Source of the DNA: Mucilaginibacter kameinonensis
Lineage (GTDB): Bacteria > Bacteroidota > Bacteroidia > Sphingobacteriales > Sphingobacteriaceae
Assembly: GCF_003675385.1 (NCBI RefSeq)
Contig: NZ_RCWZ01000007.1
Span: 1-64,000, forward strand
Direction: 5' to 3'
DNA: 64,000 nt
Positions 52,505 to 61,458 of this stretch are shown piece by piece (within the stretch, counting starts at the first letter, position 1; every line of letters starts with the position of its first letter). Both the position numbers and the translations under genes were made by a program. The notes beneath the pieces were generated by a model that did no database searches, was not told the DNA's origin, and saw nothing but the letters and a program-made list of their open reading frames with translations.

Positions 52505-53208
52505 ACGGAGAATAACGATTAGCAAAGCTACGTCTTACTTTTATTAATTTCTAAATTGGAATAATTTCGTGATGTAGATACATTATAATATAACAAGAGT
52601 AATAAGCGCCTGTATTTAAGCGCCAGTTTGATAACTATTGACTTGAAAAACAAAAACGGGGGATCGTGCGATTCCCCTCTTGAGAGGGGTGTAGGGGTGT
52701 GTTTCTGCTTAGATAGATCGACGTATCCGCCCCTACTACCACGCTATCCTCCGCGCCCCCTCTCAAGAGGGGTATTTAAAAACTAATGCAGATCAAGCGT
52801 CCACGCTTACTATCCCTCGGGAGCGTGTACGCCTACTATTTACTATCGTTCAAGCGCAGACGTTTAAGCGTGCGAGTGCAAGCCTATTTTTCTTAACTTC
52901 ACCTCTCCTTTTTCCCATTTCAGGCAGAAAATCGACAACTTACTATGCATGCATAAAAAACATACCGAATACCGTTTTGAACTTTGGTATATTTCATTAA
53001 AAATTTTATATCTTTATATTATAAATAAACAGAATAAAATTCCAATAATAATAACTAATTAAAATATAATTCTTATTTCAAAAAATCAGTGGCGACTATT
53101 GCTATTGCCTGATGCGATGGCTACCTTACATATATTGATTTTCGATACCAAGTAAACCAGTATCACCAACAAAATTAAAGTACTAAAACTGTCTACATAA
53201 TTAATAAA
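52505..53208. other. Intergenic region and ilv operon leader, 704 bp
   Basis: No supportable gene. It contains a G/C-rich inverted repeat (52674-52772) and a sequence rich in GCGTGTACGC-like words (52800-52880). An AT-rich stretch near 52980-53060 has a TATCTTTA at 53009-53016 that could be the -7 element of the ilv operon, which would give a leader of about 180 nt. I see no convincing attenuator. Confidence 0.5.
52674..52772. repeat. Inverted pair of palindromic GGGG/CCCC repeats
   Basis: The 16-bp near-palindrome CCCCTCTTGAGAGGGG (52674-52689) recurs in exact inverted orientation at 52757-52772. Each end is followed or preceded by more C/G tracts (TGTAGGGGTG; CGCGCC). It is a typical dispersed Bacteroidota intergenic repeat with no coding content. 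Confidence 0.82.
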
Positions 53209-54915
53209 ATGAGTTCATCATCAGATACCACCAAGGCTATAGAATTGAACAAGTATAGCAAAACCTTTACCCAGGACCCAACGCAGCCTGCAGCACAGGC
53301 TATGCTTTACGGGATCGGCTTAACAGACGACGATATGCGCAAAGCACAGGTCGGCGTGGCCAGCATGGGTTACGATGGTAATACCTGCAACATGCACCTT
53401 AACGATCTGGCAAAACTGGTTAAACAAGGTATCTGGGATGAAGATATGGTGGGGCTCATTTTCCACACCATTGGCGTAAGCGATGGCATGAGCAACGGTA
53501 CCGAGGGTATGCGTTACTCATTGGTAAGCCGCGATATCATTGCCGACTCAATTGAGGCTGTTACCGGTGCTCAATATTATGATGGCTTAATTACCCTGCC
53601 AGGTTGTGATAAAAACATGCCTGGTTCTATAATGGCTATGGGCCGCTTAAACCGTCCGTCAATCATGGTTTACGGTGGTACCATTAAACCGGGCCATTGG
53701 AAAGGTGAAGACCTGAACATAGTATCAGCATTTGAAGCCTTAGGCAAAAAAATTGCCGGCCAGATAGATGATGTTGATTTCATGGGCGTAATTAAAAATG
53801 CCTGCCCAAGTGCCGGTGCATGCGGTGGTATTTACACTGCAAACACTATGGCTGCAGCTATCGAAGCATTGGGTATGAGCTTGCCATATTCGTCATCAAA
53901 CCCTGCACTAAGCGACGAGAAAAAAGCAGAATGCCTTGCGGCCGGTAAAGCTATCAAGGTATTGTTAGAAAAAGATATTAAACCATCAGACATCATGACC
54001 CGCGAAGCATTTGAAAATGCTATTGTTGTGATCATGGTACTGGGTGGTTCAACCAACGCGGTATTGCACCTTATTGCAATGGCCAAAAGCGTTGATGTTA
54101 AATTAAACCAGGATGATTTCCAGACTGTAAGTAACCGTATCCCGGTACTGGCCGATATGAAACCAAGCGGTAAATACATGATGGAAGACCTGCACAACAT
54201 TGGCGGTGTTCCGGCTGTAATGAAATATTGTTTGGAGCAAGGCTGGCTGCATGGCGATTGCCTTACAGTTACAGGCAAAACCATTGCCGAAAACCTTGCA
54301 GAGATTCCTGCACTGGAATTTGAAACTCAAAAGATCATCAAACCTGTTGAAAACCCAATCAAAGCTACCGGTCACCTGCAAATCCTGTACGGAAACCTTG
54401 CAGAAGGTGGTAGTGTTGCCAAGATCACCGGAAAAGAAGGTGAGCGCTTCACTGGCCCTGCCCGTGTGTTTGACGGCGAGTTTGAACTGATTGCCGGTAT
54501 CCAGAGCGGCCGTGTTAAAAAAGGCGATGTTGTGGTGATCCGCAATGTAGGCCCTAAAGGCGCGCCAGGCATGCCAGAAATGCTGAAACCAACCTCGGCC
54601 ATATTTGGTGCAGGTTTAGGTAGCTCAGTAGCATTAATTACCGATGGACGCTTTAGTGGCGGTACTCACGGCTTCGTCGTCGGTCACATCACACCCGAGG
54701 CTTACGATGGCGGGTTTATAGCGATGGTGAAAGACGATGATATTATTGAGATTGATGCTATTGCAAACAAGATAAACGTTTCGCTGCCGCAAGAAGAAAT
54801 AGCCGCACGCCGTGCCGCATGGCAAAAACCGGCGCTGAAGGTTACCAAGGGTGTGTTATACCGTTACGCTAAAAACGTAACTACCGCTGCTGAAGGCTGC
54901 GTTACCGACGAATAG
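53209..54915 (+). CDS. ilvD: Dihydroxy-acid dehydratase
   Basis: Fe-S lyase of valine, leucine and isoleucine synthesis, converting dihydroxy acids to 2-oxo acids. Cluster and active-site blocks: the Cys of DGNTCNMHL, LPGCDKNMPGSIMAMGRLN, KNACPSAGACGGIYTANTM, and the C-terminal TDGRFSGGTHGFVVGHITPEA. 568 aa, normal. First gene of the plus-strand operon; 146 nt separate it from ilvB. Confidence 0.97.
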   Translation: MSSSSDTTKAIELNKYSKTFTQDPTQPAAQAMLYGIGLTDDDMRKAQVGVASMGYDGNTCNMHLNDLAKLVKQGIWDEDMVGLIFHTIGVSDGMSNGTEGMRYSLVSRDIIADSIEAVTGAQYYDGLITLPGCDKNMPGSIMAMGRLNRPSIMVYGGTIKPGHWKGEDLNIVSAFEALGKKIAGQIDDVDFMGVIKNACPSAGACGGIYTANTMAAAIEALGMSLPYSSSNPALSDEKKAECLAAGKAIKVLLEKDIKPSDIMTREAFENAIVVIMVLGGSTNAVLHLIAMAKSVDVKLNQDDFQTVSNRIPVLADMKPSGKYMMEDLHNIGGVPAVMKYCLEQGWLHGDCLTVTGKTIAENLAEIPALEFETQKIIKPVENPIKATGHLQILYGNLAEGGSVAKITGKEGERFTGPARVFDGEFELIAGIQSGRVKKGDVVVIRNVGPKGAPGMPEMLKPTSAIFGAGLGSSVALITDGRFSGGTHGFVVGHITPEAYDGGFIAMVKDDDIIEIDAIANKINVSLPQEEIAARRAAWQKPALKVTKGVLYRYAKNVTTAAEGCVTDE

Positions 54916-55061
54916 TAAATAATGAACAAAATGGCTCGTTAAAAAAGCCATGAATAAAGTGAATACGGGTTAAACGCGTTCATTTTAGCAAATTAGAGAC
55001 AAAGAGAGTAAAATCAATTTAGCACCCTCAAAACGTGCTATAAATATAAAAAAATACAGGT

Positions 55062-56798
55062 ATGGAAGTTGCACAAGATACACTAACCGCACCCGCCGCC
55101 GCCGAAACCGTAAATGTTTCAGGATCGGTAGCATTATTGGAAGCATTAATAGCCGAAGGTACCGATACCATTTTTGGTTACCCAGGTGGCGCTATTATGC
55201 CAATTTATGATGCTTTGTTTGATTACAATGATAAACTGAACCACATACTGGTACGTCATGAACAGGGCGGCATTCACGCCGGCCAGGGTTATGCACGTAC
55301 ATCAGGCAAAGTGGGCGTGGTATTTGCCACCAGCGGTCCGGGTGCTACCAACCTGGTAACAGGTTTGGCCGATGCCCAGATTGACAGCACACCATTGGTT
55401 TGTATTACCGGCCAGGTGTTCGCGCACCTTTTAGGTACCGATGCTTTCCAGGAAACCGACGTGATCAACATCACTACCCCGGTTACTAAATGGAACTACC
55501 AGATAACTGATGCTACCGAAATTCCGGAAGTTATTGCCAAGGCATTTTATATCGCCCGCAGCGGCAGGCCAGGTCCGGTATTGATTGACATTACCAAAAA
55601 CGCGCAGATTCAGCTATTTGACTTTGCAGGTTACAAACCATGCGATCATATCCGCAGCTACAGGCCGAAACCTATTGTTCGCCCGCAATACATTCAACAG
55701 GCTGCAGAGCTGATCAATAGCGCTCAAAAACCTTTCATCCTGTTTGGTCAGGGTGTTATTTTGGGCGGTGCCGAGCAGGAATTTAAAGCGTTTGTTGAAA
55801 AAAGCGGTATCCCTGCAGCATGGACAGTGCTTGGCGCAGGCGCTATCCCGTCAGACCATCCGTTAAACGTAGGTATGTTGGGTATGCATGGCAACTACGG
55901 CCCTAACGTATTAACCAATGAGTGCGATGTATTGATCGCGATAGGTATGCGTTTTGATGACCGCGTAACCGGTCGTCTGGATAAATATGCAAAACAGGCT
56001 AAAGTTGTTCATTTGGATATCGACCCTGCCGAGATCGACAAAAACGTAAAATCAACCGTACCGGTTTGGGGCGATTGCAAGGAAACACTTCCGTTGCTGA
56101 CCAAGGCCATCGAAAAGAAAGAACACATTGAATGGCTGGCTAAGTTTAACGACTACACCCGTCAGGAAGTTGAAGCAGTTATCCATAACGAGCTTAACCC
56201 AACCACGCCTGAAATGACCATGGGCGAGGTGATCAAACAACTTAACGAGATCACCAAAGGCGAGGCAGTTATTGTTACCGATGTAGGCCAGCATCAAATG
56301 GTAGCTTGCCGTTACGCTAAGTTTAACAATACCCGCAGCAACGTTACCAGCGGTGGTTTAGGCACTATGGGCTTTGCATTGCCTGCTGCTATAGGCGCTA
56401 AATTTGGCGCTCAGGATCGTACAGTAGTAGCTATTATTGGCGATGGGGGTTTCCAGATGACCTGTCAGGAATTGGGTACTATTATGCAAAGCGGTATCGA
56501 TGTAAAGATTATCATCCTTAACAACCGTTTCCTGGGGATGGTAAGACAATGGCAAGAATTGTTTAATCAGCGCCGTTACTCATTTGTTGATATTCAAAGT
56601 CCGGATTTTGTAGCATTAGCTGCAGCATACCGCATCCCGGGCAAATTAGTTGATGATCGTGCAGATTTGACTGCTGCATTAAATGAAATGCTAAACACAC
56701 CGGGATCATTCCTTTTAGAAATAATGGTTACCAAAGAGAATAACGTATTCCCGATGGTACCACAAGGATGCAGTGTAAGCGAGATCAGGTTAAAGTAA
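55062..56798 (+). CDS. ilvB: Acetolactate synthase large subunit
   Basis: Thiamine-diphosphate enzyme condensing pyruvate with pyruvate or 2-oxobutyrate. The N-terminal TPP domain contains FGYPGGAIMPIYDAL and the catalytic Glu in VRHEQGGIHAGQGYA. The C-terminal TPP/Mg site is GDGGFQMTCQELGT with NNRFLGMVRQWQE. 578 aa, FAD-binding middle domain present. The regulatory subunit follows after 22 nt. Confidence 0.97.
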   Translation: MEVAQDTLTAPAAAETVNVSGSVALLEALIAEGTDTIFGYPGGAIMPIYDALFDYNDKLNHILVRHEQGGIHAGQGYARTSGKVGVVFATSGPGATNLVTGLADAQIDSTPLVCITGQVFAHLLGTDAFQETDVINITTPVTKWNYQITDATEIPEVIAKAFYIARSGRPGPVLIDITKNAQIQLFDFAGYKPCDHIRSYRPKPIVRPQYIQQAAELINSAQKPFILFGQGVILGGAEQEFKAFVEKSGIPAAWTVLGAGAIPSDHPLNVGMLGMHGNYGPNVLTNECDVLIAIGMRFDDRVTGRLDKYAKQAKVVHLDIDPAEIDKNVKSTVPVWGDCKETLPLLTKAIEKKEHIEWLAKFNDYTRQEVEAVIHNELNPTTPEMTMGEVIKQLNEITKGEAVIVTDVGQHQMVACRYAKFNNTRSNVTSGGLGTMGFALPAAIGAKFGAQDRTVVAIIGDGGFQMTCQELGTIMQSGIDVKIIILNNRFLGMVRQWQELFNQRRYSFVDIQSPDFVALAAAYRIPGKLVDDRADLTAALNEMLNTPGSFLLEIMVTKENNVFPMVPQGCSVSEIRLK

Positions 56799-56820
56799 GC
56801 CCTCTAAAAAAGACAAAATC

Positions 56821-57423
56821 ATGAGCGAAGCAGAAAAAAAACAGGAATTTAATATCACCATATATACCGAAAACCAAATTGGTTTATTAAGCAGGATAGC
56901 TATTATATTTACGCGCCGTAAAATCAATATCGACAGCCTGAATACTTCCCCGTCGGAGATTGACAGTATTCACCGCTTCAATATCGTGATTAACGAGTAT
57001 GAAGAGGTAGTGCGTAAGCTTACCCGCCAGATTGAAAAACAGGTTGAGGTGTTAAAAGCATATTATCATACCAACGAAGATGTGATTTGGCAGGAATTAG
57101 CGTTATATAAGGTATCAACCGATGTAATTGCCGAAAAGGTTAGCGTTGAGCGTTTATTACGCGAAAACGGTGCACGCGCGGTAGTGATCCGTAAGGACTA
57201 CACGGTGTTTGAAACCACCGGTCACCGCGAGGAAACTGATAACCTGATCAGCATATTACAACCTTATGGTCTGATTGAGTTTGTACGCAGTGCCCGCGTT
57301 GCTATCATTAAAGATAGCGAAGGCTTTAACAGCAAACTGCGCGAATTTGAAAGACTTGAACCAGGCGAAGAGGTAATCGAAAACGAATATCTGAACCAGG
57401 GCGAGAAGGTGTTTACGATGTAA
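56821..57423 (+). CDS. ilvN: Acetolactate synthase small (regulatory) subunit
   Basis: Binds IlvB and mediates valine feedback. The N-terminal ACT domain (FNITIYTENQIGLLSRIAIIFTRRKINIDSLNTSPSE, from residue 10) is intact, followed by the ALS_ss_C domain (VIRKDYTVFETTGHREETDNLI). 200 aa, the longer form normal for Bacteroidota. Its stop codon adjoins a heptad array and then a complete inverted repeat element. Confidence 0.95.
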   Translation: MSEAEKKQEFNITIYTENQIGLLSRIAIIFTRRKINIDSLNTSPSEIDSIHRFNIVINEYEEVVRKLTRQIEKQVEVLKAYYHTNEDVIWQELALYKVSTDVIAEKVSVERLLRENGARAVVIRKDYTVFETTGHREETDNLISILQPYGLIEFVRSARVAIIKDSEGFNSKLREFERLEPGEEVIENEYLNQGEKVFTM

Positions 57424-57466
57424 GAGCCTAAGGCTGAAAGCCGAAAGGCTAAAGCTAAAAGGTAAC
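57422..57466. repeat. Heptad array at the ilvN stop codon, AAAGSCT unit
   Basis: Units AAGGCTG, AAAGCCG, AAAGGCT, AAAGCTA, AAAGGTA have their key G at 57432, 57440, 57447, 57454 and 57461 (one 8-nt, then 7-nt steps). The array begins within the ilvN stop codon. A related array follows leuD at 61411-61446. Confidence 0.8.
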
Positions 57467-57471
57467 ACCAC

Positions 57472-57556
57472 CCCGTCATTGCGAGGCACAAAGCAATCGC
57501 GAACTGTGCAGAGCGATCTGCTAATCGGGGATTGCTTTGTGCCTCGCAATGACGGG
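57472..57556. repeat. Complete CGTCATTGCGAGG family inverted-repeat element
   Basis: Perfect 27-bp inverted repeats (57472-57498 and 57530-57556, outer words CCCGTCATTGCGAGGC) enclose a 31-nt spacer. This is the best-preserved member of the family in the window. It lies inside the ilv operon between ilvN and ilvC, so the transcript should carry a very stable stem. Confidence 0.93.
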
Positions 57557-57647
57557 ATTAATAAAAAGAAACAAAAACTTAAATTACTAATACAATAAAA
57601 TCGGTGAAATCACCTGCAATCGGTGAGATCACAAAAATCAAAAAACA

Positions 57648-58706
57648 ATGGCAAAACTAAATTTCGGCGGCACTGAAGAAAACGTAGTAACCCGCGAAGA
57701 GTTCCCTTTATCAAAAGCTCAGGAAGTATTAAAAGATGAAGTAGTAGCGGTAATTGGCTACGGTGTACAAGGTCCGGGCCAGGCCCTGAACCAAAAAGAT
57801 AACGGTATCAACGTAATTGTTGGTCAGCGTAAAGGCACCAAAACTTGGGATAAAGCTATCAGCGATGGCTTTGTACCGGGCGAAACCCTTTTTGAAATTG
57901 AAGAAGCTTTAGAAAAAGGAACTGTAATTTGCTACTTATTGAGCGATGCAGCCCAGATCGCGTTATGGCCAACTGTTAAAAAACACTTAACTCCAGGCAA
58001 AGCCCTTTATTTCTCTCACGGCTTTGGTATCACTTTCAACGAGCAAACAGGCATTGTGCCTCCTGCTGATGTTGACGTGTTCCTGGTTGCTCCTAAAGGT
58101 TCAGGTACTTCATTACGTCGTATGTTCCTGCAAGGCCGTGGCTTAAACTCAAGCTACGCTATCTTCCAGGATGCTACCGGTAAAGCATTTGATCGTGTTA
58201 TCGCTTTAGGTATCGCTGTAGGTAGCGGTTACTTATTCGAAACCAACTTCAAAAAAGAAGTATACAGCGATTTAACCGGCGAGCGTGGTACTTTAATGGG
58301 TTGCGTTCAAGGTATTTTTGCTGCTCAGTACGATGTATTACGTAGCCATGGTCACTCACCATCTGAAGCATTTAACGAAACTGTTGAAGAGCTTACCCAA
58401 TCATTAATGCCGCTTGTTGCTGAAAACGGTATGGACTGGATGTACGCAAACTGTTCAACTACTGCTCAACGTGGTGCACTTGACTGGTGGAAAAAATTCC
58501 GTGACGCTACTAAACCTGTGTTTGAAGAGCTTTACGAAAGTGTTGCTACCGGTAAAGAATCACAACGTTCTATCGATTCAAATAGCCAGCCAGATTACCG
58601 CGAAAAACTGGATGCCGAACTAAAAGAATTACGCGAAAGCGAATTATGGCAGGCAGGCAAAACCGTACGCAGCTTACGCCCTGAAAATCAGGTTGTAGAA
58701 GCTTAA
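57648..58706 (+). CDS. ilvC: Ketol-acid reductoisomerase (class I-type)
   Basis: NAD(P)H-dependent Mg enzyme of valine/isoleucine synthesis. The Rossmann loop is VIGYGVQGPGQALNQKDNG (from residue 36) and is followed by VGQRKGTKTWDKA, whose Arg-Lys-Gly-Thr suggests NADPH use. Metal-binding blocks DLTGERGTLMG and the C-terminal YANCSTTAQRGALDWW region are intact. 352 aa. It is placed after ilvN with 224 nt of repeat-rich spacer. Confidence 0.95.
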   Translation: MAKLNFGGTEENVVTREEFPLSKAQEVLKDEVVAVIGYGVQGPGQALNQKDNGINVIVGQRKGTKTWDKAISDGFVPGETLFEIEEALEKGTVICYLLSDAAQIALWPTVKKHLTPGKALYFSHGFGITFNEQTGIVPPADVDVFLVAPKGSGTSLRRMFLQGRGLNSSYAIFQDATGKAFDRVIALGIAVGSGYLFETNFKKEVYSDLTGERGTLMGCVQGIFAAQYDVLRSHGHSPSEAFNETVEELTQSLMPLVAENGMDWMYANCSTTAQRGALDWWKKFRDATKPVFEELYESVATGKESQRSIDSNSQPDYREKLDAELKELRESELWQAGKTVRSLRPENQVVEA

Positions 58707-58710
58707 TATT

Positions 58711-58895
58711 AGTGGCAGTAGCAGTTTTTAGTGGCAGTAAAGCCGCTATGATTGTTACTGTCTACTTTTAATATATTAGTGGCAGTAGCAGTTTAAAGGA
58801 GCAGTAAAACACTGCAACTGCCGCTGCTACTGCCACTTAAAACTAAGGGCAAGCAGCAAATCAAAACTGCAACTGCTACTGCCACTTAAAACTAA
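58711..58895. repeat. Hexad-type inverted repeat cluster in the ilvC-leuC gap
   Basis: The 16-mer AGTGGCAGTAGCAGTT occurs at 58711-58726 and 58778-58793, and inverted at 58871-58886; a near-copy is inverted at 58823-58837. The inverted copies lie in runs of ACTGCA/ACTGCC/ACTGCT with a 6-nt period. Together they almost fill the 195-nt gap and could fold into alternative stems. Confidence 0.85.
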
Positions 58896-58901
58896 AATAA
58901 A

Positions 58902-60317
58902 ATGGGACAAACATTATTTGATAAGATCTGGGATGCGCACGTCGTCAGCAGCAGCGAGGGGTTCCCGGATATTTTGTATATCGATACACATTTCATTCAC
59001 GAGGTAACCAGTCCGCAGGCATTTGATGGCTTGCGTCAGCGAGGCTTACCTGTTTTCAGGCCAAAACAAACTGTGGCCACTGCCGATCACAACGTTCCAA
59101 CCATTGATCAGCACTTACCCATTAAAGAAGAACTTTCACGCTACCAGGTAGATATGCTCACCAAAAACTGTAAAGAGTTTGGTGTTGAGCTATATGGCTT
59201 AGGCCACCCGTACCAGGGTATCGTTCACGTTATAGGCCCCGAGCTGGGCATCACCCGTCCGGGTGGTACTTATGTTTGCGGCGACAGTCATACTTCAACC
59301 CACGGCGCTTTTGGTGCCATTGCCTTTGGTATTGGTACATCGCAGGTTGAGCAGGTATTGGCTACGCAATGTTTACTTCAGTCGCGCCCAAAACGCATGA
59401 AAATTGAAGTAAACGGAAAATTGCAAAAAGGCGTTGGTGCCAAAGATATTATCCTTTACATCATTGCGCAGATCTCGGCTGCCGGTGGTACCGGTTATGC
59501 TGTTGAATATGCAGGCGATACCATCCGCTCATTGAGCATGGAAGGCCGCATGACCATCTGCAACATGAGTATCGAGATGGGTGCACGTTGCGGACTAATA
59601 GCTCCCGATGAAACCACCATCAACTACGTAAAAGGCCGCGAATTTGCCCCTAAAGGCGAAGAGTGGGATAAAGCAGTTGCTTATTGGGAAACTTTGTATT
59701 CTGATGCTGACGCAGCTTTTGATGAAGTATTATCCTTTAAAGCCGAAGATATCGAGCCGATGATCACCTACGGAACCAATCCGGGTATGGGCATCGGTGT
59801 TACACAACACGTTCCTGAAACTGCTTCATTTGAAGCTAAAGAGCAGGGATCATATAAAAAAGCCCTTGACTACATGGGCCTGCATGACGATGAAACGTTA
59901 TTGGGCAAACCAATTGATTACGTATTCATCGGCAGCTGTACCAACTCGCGCATTGAAGACCTGCGCCAGGTTGCCGAGTTTGTAAAAGGCAAACACAAAG
60001 CCGATAATGTTACCGTATGGGTAGTTCCCGGCTCAAAACAAGTACAGCAGCAAGCCATAGCCGAAGGCCTCGATAAAATATTTAACGAAGCCGGTTTCCC
60101 GCTCCGCGAACCAGGTTGCAGCGCATGCCTTGGCATGAACGAGGACAAAATACCTGCAGGTAAATACTGCGTATCAACCTCAAACCGCAACTTTGAAGGC
60201 CGCCAGGGACCAAACAGCCGTACTTTCCTTGCCAGCCCGCTAACCGCGGCAGCAAGCGCTATTACGGGTGTGGTTACGGATATTCGCACTTTCCTGAAGG
60301 AAGAGGAATTGGTCTGA
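58902..60317 (+). CDS. leuC: 3-isopropylmalate dehydratase large subunit
   Basis: Aconitase-family Fe-S enzyme of leucine synthesis. Substrate and cluster blocks: DIYIDTHFIHEV-type start, VCGDSHTSTHGAFGAIAFGIGTSQ, the cluster Cys in FIGSCTNSRIEDL and the paired Cys in GCSACLGMNEDKI. 471 aa. The TGA stop codon (60315-60317) is provided within the terminal repeat of the GxxExxY cassette that follows. Confidence 0.97.
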   Translation: MGQTLFDKIWDAHVVSSSEGFPDILYIDTHFIHEVTSPQAFDGLRQRGLPVFRPKQTVATADHNVPTIDQHLPIKEELSRYQVDMLTKNCKEFGVELYGLGHPYQGIVHVIGPELGITRPGGTYVCGDSHTSTHGAFGAIAFGIGTSQVEQVLATQCLLQSRPKRMKIEVNGKLQKGVGAKDIILYIIAQISAAGGTGYAVEYAGDTIRSLSMEGRMTICNMSIEMGARCGLIAPDETTINYVKGREFAPKGEEWDKAVAYWETLYSDADAAFDEVLSFKAEDIEPMITYGTNPGMGIGVTQHVPETASFEAKEQGSYKKALDYMGLHDDETLLGKPIDYVFIGSCTNSRIEDLRQVAEFVKGKHKADNVTVWVVPGSKQVQQQAIAEGLDKIFNEAGFPLREPGCSACLGMNEDKIPAGKYCVSTSNRNFEGRQGPNSRTFLASPLTAAASAITGVVTDIRTFLKEEELV

Positions 60318-60819
60318 ACTCGAATTTTAGAGGAATTGAATGAATTAACAGAATGGAAGTTAATAGAAAACGAACACCTGAAGAATTTAAAGATTGTACC
60401 AGCAAAATAATTGGCTGTGCCATGTGCGTGCATTCTGCTTTGGGAAACGGTTTCCAGGAAGTAATTTATCAACGAGCCTTAGAAATAGAAATGGGTTTGG
60501 AAGGACTTGGATTTGTCCGAGAAATGGAGATGCCTATCTTTTACCGTAACGAACAAGTCGGAACAAGAAGAGTGGATTTCTTTGTTGAGGGGGAAATAAT
60601 GGTTGAATTGAAAGCTATTACTCAGTTAGAAAACGTTCATTTAGCTCAAGCTATAAATTACCTCGAGGCTTATAACATCCAAACAGGTTTACTTATAAAC
60701 TTCGGCAGCTTAAGCATGGAGTTTAAAAGATTATTGAATAAAAAATATGTCCCAAATCTGAATTAAGGAATTTATTCGATTCGAAAAATTCCATTAATTC
60801 AAAAAATTCGAGTTCAGAC
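60312..60819. mobile_element. Inverted-repeat-bounded GxxExxY cassette inserted between leuC and leuD
   Basis: Perfect 17-bp terminal inverted repeats, GTCTGAACTCGAATTTT at 60312-60328 and its complement at 60803-60819, enclose 508 bp with a single gene. Just inside, GAATT words recur on both sides as in the element at 233-459. The left repeat holds the leuC stop codon and the right repeat ends 6 nt before the leuD start, so the insertion sits precisely between two operon genes. No transposase and no clear target duplication are visible. Mobility is inferred from architecture. Confidence 0.75.
60353..60766 (+). CDS. GxxExxY protein (PD-(D/E)XK nuclease-like)
   Basis: Member of the GxxExxY family of unknown biological role. 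The naming motif is G33-F-Q-E36-V-I-Y39 within HSALGNGFQEVIYQRALEIE. A PD-(D/E)XK-type active site is visible: D75 in RRVDFFVEGE, then E85-L-K87 in MVELKAI, so DNA or RNA cleavage is possible. 137 aa, the full family length. Base composition is more AT-rich than the flanking leu genes. It sits alone inside a 17-bp inverted-repeat cassette between leuC and leuD and has no link to leucine synthesis. Confidence 0.88.
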   Translation: MEVNRKRTPEEFKDCTSKIIGCAMCVHSALGNGFQEVIYQRALEIEMGLEGLGFVREMEMPIFYRNEQVGTRRVDFFVEGEIMVELKAITQLENVHLAQAINYLEAYNIQTGLLINFGSLSMEFKRLLNKKYVPNLN

Positions 60820-60825
60820 AATATT

Positions 60826-61416
60826 ATGGCAACTAAAATATTTAAACACATTCAAACCAGCGTAGTGCCTTTGCCTATCGAAAACATCGATACGGATCAA
60901 ATTATCCCTGCAAGGTTTTTAAAGGCCACTACCCGCGATGGTTTTGGCAATAACTTATTCCGCGATTGGCGTTTTGATGGCGACGATAATCCTAAACAGG
61001 ATTTCGTGCTTAATAACCCAAACTATAGCGGTAAGATCTTGGTTGCGGGCAAAAACTTCGGTTGCGGCAGTAGCCGCGAGCATGCTGCCTGGGCCATTGC
61101 CGATTATGGCTTTGATGCCGTGGTAAGCAGCTTCTTCGCCGATATTTTTAAAGGCAACGCACTTAACAACGGACTGCTGCCGGTGCAGGTAAGCGAAGAC
61201 TTTTTAAAGAAGATCTTTGACGCTGTTTATGCCGATGAACATGCTGTAGTAGAGATTGACCTGGTTGACCAGTTCATTAAAATTGTAGCAACCGGCGAAC
61301 AGGAAAGCTTTGAGGTTAACCCGTACAAAAAAGCCTGCCTGATAAACGGCTATGATGATATCGACTACATCCTGAGCCAAAAAGGCAAGATTGAGGAGTT
61401 TGAATCTGTAAGGTAA
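60826..61416 (+). CDS. leuD: 3-isopropylmalate dehydratase small subunit
   Basis: Swivel subunit that completes the LeuCD enzyme. Signature blocks: VPLPIENIDTDQIIPARFLK near the start, GKNFGCGSSREHAAWAIADYGFDAVVS and NNGLLPVQ. 196 aa, normal. It starts 6 nt after the GxxExxY cassette and so must rely on read-through from leuC or on a promoter in the cassette. Its stop codon adjoins a heptad array. Confidence 0.96.
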   Translation: MATKIFKHIQTSVVPLPIENIDTDQIIPARFLKATTRDGFGNNLFRDWRFDGDDNPKQDFVLNNPNYSGKILVAGKNFGCGSSREHAAWAIADYGFDAVVSSFFADIFKGNALNNGLLPVQVSEDFLKKIFDAVYADEHAVVEIDLVDQFIKIVATGEQESFEVNPYKKACLINGYDDIDYILSQKGKIEEFESVR

Positions 61417-61446
61417 AAGCTGAAAGGTTAAAGGCGAAGGGTCAGA
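61411..61446. repeat. Heptad array at the leuD stop codon, AAAGGNN unit
   Basis: Key G residues at 61412, 61419, 61426 and 61433 are exactly 7 nt apart, with weaker units after. The units AAAGCTG, AAAGGTT, AAAGGCG and AAGGGTC resemble those after ilvN (57422-57466). The array overlaps the leuD stop codon (61414-61416). Confidence 0.75.
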
Positions 61447-61458
61447 AACCCGACCAGA

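Noticed and set aside
53117..53155. Short frame MATLHILIFDTK upstream of ilvD that could be a Leu/Ile leader peptide for attenuation
   Set aside because: Only a few Leu/Ile codons, no consecutive run, and no terminator/antiterminator pair or T-run between it and ilvD.
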